From Burkholderiales bacterium C2 (GTDB lineage Bacteria; Pseudomonadota; Gammaproteobacteria; Burkholderiales; Burkholderiaceae_C), in the NCBI GenBank assembly GCA_005503085.1, contig SCOI01000002.1, positions 310,001 to 374,000 of the forward strand: 64,000 nucleotides of DNA, read 5' to 3'. Below are positions 8,965 to 17,014 of this stretch, one piece after another. Made by a program: the position numbers and the translations under genes. Each line of letters begins with the position of its first letter. The stretch's first letter is position 1. The notes beneath the pieces are model-generated. The model ran no database searches, was not told where the DNA came from, and saw only the letters and a program-made list of their open reading frames with translations.

Positions 8965-9858
8965 ATGACCATTGCCCGCCTGGCCCAGGAGATCGGCAAG
9001 ATTGCCCGAACTGACGGCAGTCACCCAAGCGCTGTGGCCGCGCTGAGCGTCCACAGGCTCAGCGCCAGGAGCGATCCCCTGCCCTGCTTCTACGAGCTGG
9101 GCCTGGCCGTCATCGCACAGGGCGCGAAGCAGGTGACGCTCGGCGAACAGGTGATGAGCCTCGGTCCGGGCCAGTCCCTGCTGACGACCGTGGATCTGCC
9201 GGTGCTCGCCCAGATCACCCGGGCCGACCTGGCCGAGCCTTTTCTGGGCCTGATGCTCAAGCTCGATGCCCGCCACATCCTGCAGTTGGCCGCTCAGATG
9301 GAACTGCCGGCGCTGCCGCGCGACCAAGCCCCCGGCGCCGTCTCGCTGAGCCCGCTGGACCAGCCGCTGCTCGATGCGATGGTCCGCCTGCTGCAGTTGC
9401 AAGACGAGCCTCAGCTGTGCGCCAGCCTGGCGCCGCTGATACAGCAGGAGATCCTGGTGCGACTGCTGAGCGGCCCGCATGGTCCCTATCTGCGGCAGCT
9501 GGTGGCGGCGGGCTCGCCCAGCCATCAGATCGCGCAGGCCATGGCCTGGCTGAAACAGAACTTCGTCCACGATGTGCTGATGGACGAGCTGGCCGCGCGG
9601 GTGCATATGAGCCCCTCGACCTTCCGGCTGCACTTTCGCAACCTCGCCGGCATGAGCCCGCTGCAGTACCAGAAGCAGCTGCGCCTGCAGGAGGCGCGGC
9701 TCTTGATGCTGAACCAGGCGCTGGACGCCGGCAGCACGGCCGCGCGCGTGGGCTACGAGAGCGCCTCGCAGTTCAGCCGCGACTACAGCCGCTTGTTCGG
9801 CGCCCCGCCGCAGCGCGACATCCAGCGCATGCGGCGCCTGCCGGCCGGCGGAGCCTAG
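8965..9858 (+). CDS. AraC family transcriptional regulator
   Basis: This 297-residue regulator has an N-terminal AraC-type ligand-binding cupin (about residues 10-170) and a C-terminal double helix-turn-helix DNA-binding domain (about 190-290, containing MDELAARVHMSPSTFRLHF and SASQFSRDYSRLFG). The ATG at 8965 gives the full family N-terminus (MTIARLAQEIGKIA). It is divergent from the [2Fe-2S]/molybdopterin operon across 180 bp, the usual geometry for an AraC regulator and its target. Its last four bases overlap the end of the convergent SGNH esterase gene. Confidence 0.9.
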   Translation: MTIARLAQEIGKIARTDGSHPSAVAALSVHRLSARSDPLPCFYELGLAVIAQGAKQVTLGEQVMSLGPGQSLLTTVDLPVLAQITRADLAEPFLGLMLKLDARHILQLAAQMELPALPRDQAPGAVSLSPLDQPLLDAMVRLLQLQDEPQLCASLAPLIQQEILVRLLSGPHGPYLRQLVAAGSPSHQIAQAMAWLKQNFVHDVLMDELAARVHMSPSTFRLHFRNLAGMSPLQYQKQLRLQEARLLMLNQALDAGSTAARVGYESASQFSRDYSRLFGAPPQRDIQRMRRLPAGGA

Positions 9859-10604
9859 CGGCGCGGCGGCTTTCCCCACTCCCTCACCAGCCGCTCCGCC
9901 AGCGCCTCGGCCCAGGCCGCATAGCCGGCCGGGTTGGGGTGGAAGCCGTCGCGCGCCATCAGGCGCACGGCGGCCTTGCCATGCAGATGGGCCGGCAGGG
10001 CCTGCATGCCGCGCCGGGGCTGGGCCAGCAGGTGGCGGCCCAGCGCGCGGTTCATGCGCAGGGCCTGGGCCCCCATCAGCCAGCGCAGCGGCTGCGGCAG
10101 CAGCGGAAAGCTGTGCATCGGCGGCACCGCGCTGTGCAGCGTGAAACGCGGCGCGGCGGCGCGCTGCTGCAGCAGGTCATCGATCTGGTCGAGCTGCTGC
10201 AACCAGCGCCGGGGCGAGAGCTGGCCGACCACATCATTGACGCCCAGCGCCGTCACCACCACATCGGCCGGGAAGATCTCGCTGACGCGCAGATGCTCGA
10301 GCGCATTGGCCGTCGTGTGGCCGCTGCGGGCCAGCACCTGCCAGCGCACCATGCCGCCCAGGCGCCGCGCCAGGGCCCGGCTCAGATGGCCGGCCAGCGC
10401 CTCATCCTGGCTCGGCGCGCCGACACCGGCGGCGGACGAATCGCCGACGATCAGCAGGCGCAGCACCAGCAGGCCCTCGCCGGTCACGCCAGCCCGCTGG
10501 CCCTCGGCCTCGGGCAGGCGCTGGGCCTGGCGCCGCACGCGCGCGCCCTGCCACAGCAGCAGCGGCGCCAGCGCCAACCGCACGAACGGCGCGAGCTGCA
10601 ACAT
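9855..10604 (-). CDS. SGNH/GDSL-type esterase
   Basis: This 249-residue hydrolase shows the SGNH blocks in order. Block I has the nucleophilic serine in LLIVGDSSAAGVG, block III has the asparagine in VVTALGVNDVVG, and block V has the histidine in RDGFHPNPAGYAAWAE. It probably hydrolyses acyl esters or thioesters. A hydrophobic N-terminus (APFVRLALAPLLLW) suggests a membrane anchor or uncleaved signal. It is the last gene of the leftward fatty-acid operon, 9 bp after the enoyl-CoA hydratase gene, so a role in releasing fatty acids from esters is plausible but inferred. Confidence 0.85.
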   Translation of the reverse strand: MLQLAPFVRLALAPLLLWQGARVRRQAQRLPEAEGQRAGVTGEGLLVLRLLIVGDSSAAGVGAPSQDEALAGHLSRALARRLGGMVRWQVLARSGHTTANALEHLRVSEIFPADVVVTALGVNDVVGQLSPRRWLQQLDQIDDLLQQRAAAPRFTLHSAVPPMHSFPLLPQPLRWLMGAQALRMNRALGRHLLAQPRRGMQALPAHLHGKAAVRLMARDGFHPNPAGYAAWAEALAERLVREWGKPPRR

Positions 10605-10613
10605 GCCGAGGGC

Positions 10614-11378
10614 TTACTCGAACTTGCTGAAGTCCGGCTGGCGCTTCTGGAAGAAGGCCTGGAAGGCTTCCATCGCCTCAGGGCTGCGCAGGCGGGCGCC
10701 GAAGATCTCGGCTTCGGTCTTGATCGTCGCCAGCACGGCCTCGGCCTGCGGCGCGCGCATCAGACGCTTGCTCTCACGCACCGCGCTGGGGGCCAGCTTG
10801 TTGAAGCGCTCGGCCACGCGGCGCGCATGGTTGACGACCTCGCCGGCCGGCAGCACCGCATTGGCAATGCCGCACTCGACCGCCTGCTCGCCGGTGAAGG
10901 GGTCGCCCAGCAGCAGCTTCTCGGCCGCGCGGCGGTTGCCCATCAGCTGCGGCACGAGCAGGCTGGAGGCGAACTCGGGCACCAGGCCCAGGCTGACGAA
11001 GGGCATGGCCAGGCGGGCGTCGTCGGCAACGAAGACGAAATCGCAGTGCAAGAGCATGGTGGTGCCGATGCCGATGGCACCGCCGGTCACGGCGGCAATC
11101 ACCGGCTTGTCGCAGCCCAGCAGCGCGCGCATGAACTGGAACACCGGGGCGTCCTCGCCCGAGCGCGGACGGGCCATGAAGTCCTCGAGATCGTTGCCCG
11201 AGGTGAAGATGCCGGGTTGGCCGTAAATCAGCACGGCGCGCACCTCGCCGGCCGTGGCGGCCGCGTTGATCGCATCGGCCATCTGCTGGTACATGTCCGA
11301 GGTCAGCGCGTTCTTCTTCTCGGGGCGGGCGATTTCGATGCTGGCCACGCCGTTGACGATGGCGGTCTTGATGGTCAT
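10614..11378 (-). CDS. enoyl-CoA hydratase/isomerase family protein
   Basis: This 254-residue crotonase-fold protein hydrates or isomerises enoyl-CoA intermediates. The oxyanion-hole segments are SGNDLEDFM and AVTGGAIGIGTTMLLHCDF, with the family block ARLAMPFVSLGLVPEFASS following. The residues after PEF suggest an isomerase-like or atypical member rather than a classical two-glutamate hydratase. Its start overlaps the stop of the DUF1569 gene by four bases (ATGA), so it belongs to the beta-oxidation operon and may handle unsaturated or branched acyl-CoAs. Confidence 0.88.
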   Translation of the reverse strand: MTIKTAIVNGVASIEIARPEKKNALTSDMYQQMADAINAAATAGEVRAVLIYGQPGIFTSGNDLEDFMARPRSGEDAPVFQFMRALLGCDKPVIAAVTGGAIGIGTTMLLHCDFVFVADDARLAMPFVSLGLVPEFASSLLVPQLMGNRRAAEKLLLGDPFTGEQAVECGIANAVLPAGEVVNHARRVAERFNKLAPSAVRESKRLMRAPQAEAVLATIKTEAEIFGARLRSPEAMEAFQAFFQKRQPDFSKFE

Positions 11379-11953
11379 GTCGGGGTCTCCTTGGAATGGA
11401 TGTGATTGTCGGGGTTCGCGGCGGCCCGGGCCGTGGCCGTGAGCGCCTGCACCTGGGTCCAGTGGTTGGCCAGGTGCATCAGGTGGGCGCGCTGGTATTC
11501 GGCGCGGTCCAATTGGCCATAGGCGAAATGTGGCTTGAACTGGCCCTTGTGCGCGCTGAAGGCCTGCATCGCGTCCAGCAGGCGTTGCACCGCGATCTTC
11601 AGGCTTGGCTCGGGATCGAGCGCGGGCGCGCCGGGAATCGGCTCGGCGAGATCGTGGCTCATCTGGCCACGGGCGTCGAACACCGCGAAGGCAGCTCGGC
11701 CCAGCGTCTGCTGGAACAGCGCGCTCCTGGCTTCGGGATAGCCCTGGATCGAGAACTCGATGCTTTGCGCCAGATGCTGCAGCAGCTGCGGCAGGCTCCA
11801 GCGCTCGTGCGCCAGATGGTGCTGGCGCAACATCAGCTCCAGCACCGACTCGCGGGCCTGCTGCCAGCTGCTGAAGCCGGGCGAGAACTCGCCGGCGCAG
11901 CCGCTCAGCAGCAGCGGCGAGGCGGACGCCAGCAGCAGATGGCGGCGCTTCAT
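11375..11953 (-). CDS. DUF1569 (DinB-like) putative lipoprotein
   Basis: This 192-residue protein starts with a Tat/Sec-like basic leader and a lipobox (LLLSGCAG, Cys about residue 19), so it is probably lipid-anchored in the envelope. The body matches the DUF1569 family: WSLPQLLQHLAQSIEFSIQG, PHFAYGQLDRAEYQRAHLMH and LANHW, with histidines placed as in metal-binding DinB-like four-helix bundles. It overlaps both neighbours by four bases, indicating translational coupling inside the fatty-acid operon. The family's function is unknown. Confidence 0.82.
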   Translation of the reverse strand: MKRRHLLLASASPLLLSGCAGEFSPGFSSWQQARESVLELMLRQHHLAHERWSLPQLLQHLAQSIEFSIQGYPEARSALFQQTLGRAAFAVFDARGQMSHDLAEPIPGAPALDPEPSLKIAVQRLLDAMQAFSAHKGQFKPHFAYGQLDRAEYQRAHLMHLANHWTQVQALTATARAAANPDNHIHSKETPT

Positions 11954-12807
11954 ATCAGCCAGGCCGGCACCTGCGGCCACAGGCTGGCCTCGAAGTGCTT
12001 GCGGAAGAAACCGAAATGGCCGATGCGGCGCGCGCCGACATCCTTGGGTGCGATGCGGCGCAGCTCGGGGCTGGCGCCGGCATAGAAGCCGTGCAGCGAT
12101 TCGGTGTTGCGGCGGGACATGAACTCGTCGTCGGTGAAGGCCAGCGACAACATCGGCGTGCGCAGCGCGGCGTAATGGGCACGCAGCGCCTCGCCGCCCT
12201 CGCCCATCATGTAGCCGGGGTCCAGGCACCAGCGCCGCCACTGCGCCATCACGCCGCGCGGCAGATCGCCCACCTTGCGCAGCTTGCGGCCCGGGAAATA
12301 GCCGAACAGCGGCAGGGCGAGCGGCACGACCACATACCAGAGCCACCAGACATAGCGCCTCAGGCCCGCCGAGTTCTCGCGCCAGTAGCCGCTGCCGCAG
12401 CCGACGGTGATGGCGCGGCTGACACGCTCGCGATTGGGCAGCAGGCCGAGAATCTGGCCGCCCAGGCTGTGGCCCAGCCAGTGGATCGGTGTCGTCTCGC
12501 TGCCCAGGCGGCGCGACAACTCATCCAGCGCGGCGGCAGCATCGCGCTCGGCCCAGGTGCGGATGTCCGCGTCCAGGCCCTTCAGCGAGCGCCGCATCTC
12601 GGCCGGCCGCGAAGCGCCCATGCCGCGATAGTCGAAGCTCAGCACCAGCCAGCCCTGGGCCGCCATCCAGTGGGCGAAGTCGGCGTAATAGCGCTGCTCC
12701 ACGCCCATGGCCGGTGCGATCAGCAGGCCGGCCTTGGCCGTGGCCGCATCGCCATACAGATGGCCCTTCAGTTCAAAGCCGTCGCCGGCGCGGAAGCTGA
12801 TCGTCAT
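11950..12807 (-). CDS. alpha/beta hydrolase, predicted
   Basis: This 285-residue cytoplasmic hydrolase has the nucleophile elbow GHSLGG (in HWLGHSLGGQILG) and a fold resembling the COG4757 group of predicted alpha/beta hydrolases. It has no signal peptide. The ATG at 12807 (MTISFRAGDGFELKG) is chosen because upstream residues are arginine-rich and unlike the family. The stop overlaps the DUF1569 start. In the operon it sits between thiolase and DUF1569, which suggests acyl ester or thioester hydrolysis. The substrate is unknown. Confidence 0.85.
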   Translation of the reverse strand: MTISFRAGDGFELKGHLYGDAATAKAGLLIAPAMGVEQRYYADFAHWMAAQGWLVLSFDYRGMGASRPAEMRRSLKGLDADIRTWAERDAAAALDELSRRLGSETTPIHWLGHSLGGQILGLLPNRERVSRAITVGCGSGYWRENSAGLRRYVWWLWYVVVPLALPLFGYFPGRKLRKVGDLPRGVMAQWRRWCLDPGYMMGEGGEALRAHYAALRTPMLSLAFTDDEFMSRRNTESLHGFYAGASPELRRIAPKDVGARRIGHFGFFRKHFEASLWPQVPAWLI

Positions 12808-12860
12808 GCTGCGGAACTCCCAAGCGAAAGCGCGGCCGAGGCCGCGCTTGTCAGGAACGC

Positions 12861-14084
12861 TTACAGGCGTTCGATGATGCCGGCCGCACCCTGGCCGGCG
12901 CCGACGCACATGGTCACCATGCCGTACTTGGCGCCGGTGCGGCGCAGGCCATGGATCACCGAGGCGGCGCGGATCGCACCGGTAGCGCCCAGCGGATGGC
13001 CCAGCGCAATCGCGCCACCGTTGGGGTTGACCTTGCTGCGGTCCAGCACGATGCCCTTGCTGTCCAGATCGTTCAGCACGGCCAGCGACTGGGCAGCGAA
13101 GGCCTCGTTCAGCTCGATCCAGCCCAGGTCCTGGGCCGAGATGCCGGCCAGCTTCAGCGCGGCCGGGATGGCCTCGATCGGGCCGATGCCCATGATCTCG
13201 GGCGGCACGCCGCGCACCGCGAAGCTGACGAAACGGGCCAGCGGGGTCAGGCCGAAGCGCTTGACCGCGGCTTCCGAGGCGACGATCAGCGCGCCGGCGC
13301 CGTCCGAGGTCTGCGAGCTGTTACCGGCGGTGACGCTGCCCTTGGCGGCGAACACCGGCTTGAGCTTGGCCAGGCCTTCGGGCGAGGTGTCCTTGCGCGG
13401 GCCTTCGTCGGTGTCGACGATGCGCTTCTTCACATTGACCGAACCCTGATCCGGATTAGCCAGATTCGGCGAGCGATCGATCACTTCGAAGGGCGTCATC
13501 TCGTCCTTGAAATGGCCGGCCTCGATGGCGGCCAGCGCGCGGCGGTGCGATTCCAGCGCGAACTCGTCCTGGGCCTCGCGGCTGATCTTCCACTGCGCGG
13601 CCACCTTCTCGGCGGTCAGGCCCATGCCATAGGCCAGGCCGATGTTCTCGTCGCGCTCGAAGATCGCGGGCGGCAGGCTGGGCTTGTTGCCGCCCATGGG
13701 CACCATGCTCATCGACTCGACGCCGCCGGCGATCATCACCTCCGATTCGCCGATGCGGATGCGGTCGGCCGCCATCGCCAGCGCGGTGATGCCCGAGGCG
13801 CAGTAGCGGTTGACCGTGACGCCGCCGACCGTGTTGGGCAGGCCGCTCAGCACGGCCGCGACGCGGGCGATATTCATGCCCTGCTCGCCCTCGGGGAAGG
13901 AGCAGCCGATGATGGCGTCCTCAATCACCTTGGGGTCAAGACCTGGCACCTGGGCCAAGGCGGCCTGGATGGCGCGGCTCAGCATCTCGTCCGGACGGGT
14001 GTTCTTGTAGTAACCCCGGCCCGACTTGCCGATGGGCAGGCGGGTGGCGGCGCAGATATAGGCTTCTTGAACTTGCTTGCTCAT
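12861..14084 (-). CDS. acetyl-CoA C-acyltransferase (thiolase, FadA-like)
   Basis: This 407-residue degradative thiolase performs the last beta-oxidation step, splitting 3-ketoacyl-CoA with CoA into acetyl-CoA and a shortened acyl-CoA. The acyl-accepting cysteine is in VNRYCASGITAL. The second-half motifs NPNGGAIALGHPLGATG (His) and MCVGAGQGAAGI (second Cys region) are intact. It follows the fused dehydrogenase/hydratase gene by 12 bp, and together they form the multienzyme beta-oxidation core, comparable to the fadN-fadA pair of Bacillus. Confidence 0.94.
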   Translation of the reverse strand: MSKQVQEAYICAATRLPIGKSGRGYYKNTRPDEMLSRAIQAALAQVPGLDPKVIEDAIIGCSFPEGEQGMNIARVAAVLSGLPNTVGGVTVNRYCASGITALAMAADRIRIGESEVMIAGGVESMSMVPMGGNKPSLPPAIFERDENIGLAYGMGLTAEKVAAQWKISREAQDEFALESHRRALAAIEAGHFKDEMTPFEVIDRSPNLANPDQGSVNVKKRIVDTDEGPRKDTSPEGLAKLKPVFAAKGSVTAGNSSQTSDGAGALIVASEAAVKRFGLTPLARFVSFAVRGVPPEIMGIGPIEAIPAALKLAGISAQDLGWIELNEAFAAQSLAVLNDLDSKGIVLDRSKVNPNGGAIALGHPLGATGAIRAASVIHGLRRTGAKYGMVTMCVGAGQGAAGIIERL

Positions 14085-14096
14085 GATCGGTGTTCC

Positions 14097-16493
14097 TTAG
14101 TTGCGCACGGGCTTGCCGGTCTGCAGCATGCCCATGATGCGTTCCTGGGTCTTGGGGTGCTCCAGCAAGCTGCAGAAGTGCTTGCGCTCCAGCGACATCA
14201 GGTATTCCTCGTCGACCAGCGAACCGGCTTCCACCTCGCCGCCGCAGACCACATCGGCAATCAGGGCCGCCAGGTGATAGTCGTGGGCGCTGATGAAGCC
14301 GCCATCGCGCATATTGGCCAGCTGGCCCTTGATGGTGGCGATGCCCGAACGGCCGGCCACCGGGAATAGCGCCTTCAGCGGCGGACGGTAGCCCGACTCG
14401 AACATGGACTTGGCCTGGCTGGAGGCGACGTGCAGCAGCTCGTCCTTGTTCGGCACGACGATATCGCTGTCCAGCAGGAAGCCGTTCTTCTTCGCTTCCA
14501 GCGCCGAGGTCGCGACCTTGGCAGTGGCGGCGGTCGTGAAACCGTCCTTCAGGAAGGCGAAGATGTCCGCGTCTGCATTGCCAGCCTTGGCCATCTCGGC
14601 CGCACGGCGGGCGATATAGGTCAGACCGCCGCCGCCGGGGATCAGGCCGACGCCCACTTCCACCAGGCCCACATAGCTTTCCATATGCGCGACACGGCGA
14701 GCGCAATGCACGGCCAGCTCGGCACCGCCGCCCAGCGCCAGGCCGCGCATCGCGGCGACCACCGGCACATTGGCGTAGCGGATGCGCAGCATCATGTCCT
14801 GCAGCTTCTTCTCTTCCGGCGCGATGCCCTTGGCACCCGACTTCATGAAGACGGGCATCAGCGCTTCGAGGTTGGCGCCGGCCGAGAACACATCGTCCGG
14901 GCTCCAGATCACCAGGCCCTTGTACTTCGCCTCGGCGATCTCGACGGCCTTCAGCAGGCCCTCGGTCACTGTCGGGCTGATCAGGTGCAGCTTGGCGGTG
15001 ATCGAGGCGATCAGCACTTCGCCGTCCAGGCTCCAGACGCGGATCTCTTCGTTCTTGAACTCCTCGGTACCCACCTTCAGCGGCTCGGCCGCGCCCTCGC
15101 CCACCAGGGACTCGGGGAAGGCCTGGCGCTGATAGACCGGCAGCTTGGCGCGCGGCTTGAACTTGGCCTCGGCCGCACTCCAGGAGCCTTGCGCGCTGTG
15201 CACGCCGCCGTTCTCGGCCACCGGGCCCTCGCTGACCCAGGCGGGCAGCGGAGCGCTGGACAGGGTCTTGCCCTCGGCGATGTCGGCGGAGATCCACTCG
15301 GCCACCTGCTTCCAGCCGGCGGCCTGCCACAGCTCGAACGGGCCTTGGCTGCTGCCGAAGCCCCAGCGCATCGCGAAGTCGATTTCGCGCGCGGTATCGG
15401 CCACGGTGTTCAGATGCACGGCGGCGTAGTGGAAGCTGTCGCGCAGGATGGACCACAGGAACTGCGCCTGCGGGTTGCTCGACTCGCGCAGCAGCTTGAT
15501 GCGGTCGGCGGCGGGCTTCTTCAGCATGCGGGCGACGATGTCGTCGGCCTTCTTGCCGCCGGCGACGTACTCACCAGTGGCGAAGTCCAGGCGCTGGATG
15601 TCCTTGCCGACCTTTTTGTAGAAGCCGGCACCGGTCTTCTGGCCCAGCGCGCCCTTCTCGATCAGCGCGGCCAGCACCTTGGGCGTGGCATAGGTGCTGT
15701 AGAAGGGGTCGTCCTTCAGGTTGTCCTGCATGGTCTTGACGACATGGGCCATGGTGTCCAGGCCCACGACGTCGGCGGTGCGGAAGGTGCCGCTGGAGGC
15801 GCGGCCCAGCTTCTTGCCGGTCAGGTCGTCGACCACGTCGACCGACAAGCCGAACTTCTCGGCCTCGATCATCGTGGCCATCATGCCGGCGATGCCGACG
15901 CGGTTGGCGACGAAATTGGGCGTGTCGTTGGCGCGCACCACGCCCTTGCCGACGGCGGTGGTGACGAAGCTCTCCAGCTGGTCGATGACTTCCGGACGGG
16001 TGGTCGGCGTGTTGATCAGCTCGACCAGGTACATATAGCGCGGCGGGTTGAAGAAATGGATGCCGCAGAAACGCGGCTTGATTTCTTCGGGCAGCACTTC
16101 GCTGAGCTTGGTGATCGACAGGCCCGAGGTGTTGGACGCGACGATCGCGTGCGGGGCGATGAAGGGAGCGATCTTGGTGTAGAGATCGAGCTTCCAGTCC
16201 ATGCGCTCGGCGATGGCCTCAATGATCAGGTCGCAATCCTTCAGCAGCTCCAGATGCTCCTCGTAGTTGGCCTGCTGGATCAGCGCGGCGTTCTCCGGCA
16301 CGGCCAGCGGCGCGGGCTTGAGCTTCTTCAGGCCCTCGACGGCCTTGCTGACGATGCCGTTCTTGGCACCTTCCTTGGCCGGCAGGTCGAACAGCACGAC
16401 CGGCACCTTGACGTTGACCAGGTGCGCAGCGATCTGCGCGCCCATCACGCCAGCGCCGAGCACGGCGACTTTGCGAACTTGGAATCGACTCAT
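14097..16493 (-). CDS. fused 3-hydroxyacyl-CoA dehydrogenase/enoyl-CoA hydratase
   Basis: This 798-residue bifunctional beta-oxidation enzyme has the domains in FadN order rather than E. coli FadB order. The NAD-binding dehydrogenase comes first (VAVLGAGVMGAQIAAHL at about residue 9, then IHFFNPPRYMYLVE). The dehydrogenase C-domain follows (about 195-400), and the crotonase hydratase domain is last (from about 490, with RGLALGGGAELAVHC). The ATG at 16493 is preferred over one nine bases upstream because GAAGGA sits at a workable distance only for the former. It works with the thiolase immediately downstream and the acyl-CoA dehydrogenase upstream. Confidence 0.94.
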   Translation of the reverse strand: MSRFQVRKVAVLGAGVMGAQIAAHLVNVKVPVVLFDLPAKEGAKNGIVSKAVEGLKKLKPAPLAVPENAALIQQANYEEHLELLKDCDLIIEAIAERMDWKLDLYTKIAPFIAPHAIVASNTSGLSITKLSEVLPEEIKPRFCGIHFFNPPRYMYLVELINTPTTRPEVIDQLESFVTTAVGKGVVRANDTPNFVANRVGIAGMMATMIEAEKFGLSVDVVDDLTGKKLGRASSGTFRTADVVGLDTMAHVVKTMQDNLKDDPFYSTYATPKVLAALIEKGALGQKTGAGFYKKVGKDIQRLDFATGEYVAGGKKADDIVARMLKKPAADRIKLLRESSNPQAQFLWSILRDSFHYAAVHLNTVADTAREIDFAMRWGFGSSQGPFELWQAAGWKQVAEWISADIAEGKTLSSAPLPAWVSEGPVAENGGVHSAQGSWSAAEAKFKPRAKLPVYQRQAFPESLVGEGAAEPLKVGTEEFKNEEIRVWSLDGEVLIASITAKLHLISPTVTEGLLKAVEIAEAKYKGLVIWSPDDVFSAGANLEALMPVFMKSGAKGIAPEEKKLQDMMLRIRYANVPVVAAMRGLALGGGAELAVHCARRVAHMESYVGLVEVGVGLIPGGGGLTYIARRAAEMAKAGNADADIFAFLKDGFTTAATAKVATSALEAKKNGFLLDSDIVVPNKDELLHVASSQAKSMFESGYRPPLKALFPVAGRSGIATIKGQLANMRDGGFISAHDYHLAALIADVVCGGEVEAGSLVDEEYLMSLERKHFCSLLEHPKTQERIMGMLQTGKPVRN

Positions 16494-16537
16494 GGTTTGC
16501 ATTCCTTCAGAAAAATGGGCATCGAGGGCGCTGCGGC

Positions 16538-16978
16538 TCACTCGACGCGAATCCAGGTCTGGGTGCGGCCCAGCATGGGCATGCCGACATAGCCGCGCAC
16601 TTCCAGCTTCTTGCCGCCCTCGATGGGCTTGATGCGGACCTTGTAGATCTTGCCGTCATTGGGATCGAGGATCTCGCCGCCGTCCCACAACTCGGCATCG
16701 TCGGCGTTCTTCTTGACGTTGCGAACAATGGTCAGGCCGATCAGGGGCTGGTCCTTGCGGTCGTCGGCGCATTTGTCGCATTTGGACTCCTGCTTGGCGG
16801 GATCGACGATCTTCTCGATCTTGGCGCTGAAGACACCGGCGCTCTCGCTGATGCGCACCAGCGATTTCTCCTGCTTGGTCTTGTCATCGATGGTCTTCCA
16901 CAGCCCGCTGGGCGTGGCTTGGGCCAGGGCGATGCCCGAGAGCAGGCTCAGGATGGTGGCAGCAACAAGCGATTTCAT
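16538..16978 (-). CDS. DUF2147 domain-containing exported protein
   Basis: This 146-residue protein has a signal peptide (KSLVAATILSLLSGIALAQA). A DUF2147 beta-barrel-like domain begins GLWKTIDDKTKQEKSLVRI and ends with GRTQTWIRVE; a CDKC pair sits near residue 70. The family is common in proteobacteria beside lipid metabolism genes and resembles small lipid- or fatty-acid-binding barrels, but its biochemistry is not established. It lies between the acyl-CoA dehydrogenase and the fused enzyme gene in the same direction, so it is probably a periplasmic accessory of fatty-acid uptake. Confidence 0.88.
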   Translation of the reverse strand: MKSLVAATILSLLSGIALAQATPSGLWKTIDDKTKQEKSLVRISESAGVFSAKIEKIVDPAKQESKCDKCADDRKDQPLIGLTIVRNVKKNADDAELWDGGEILDPNDGKIYKVRIKPIEGGKKLEVRGYVGMPMLGRTQTWIRVE

Positions 16979-17014
16979 GGTGTCTCCTTTATGGCGTTAT
17001 TGAAATCAAGAAAA

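Noticed and set aside
6556..9858. A very long open frame (about 1100 codons) on the plus strand opposite the molybdenum hydroxylase genes.
   Set aside because: It is a high-GC antisense shadow with low-complexity arginine/glutamine/histidine content. Only its last 298 codons, the AraC regulator, are real.
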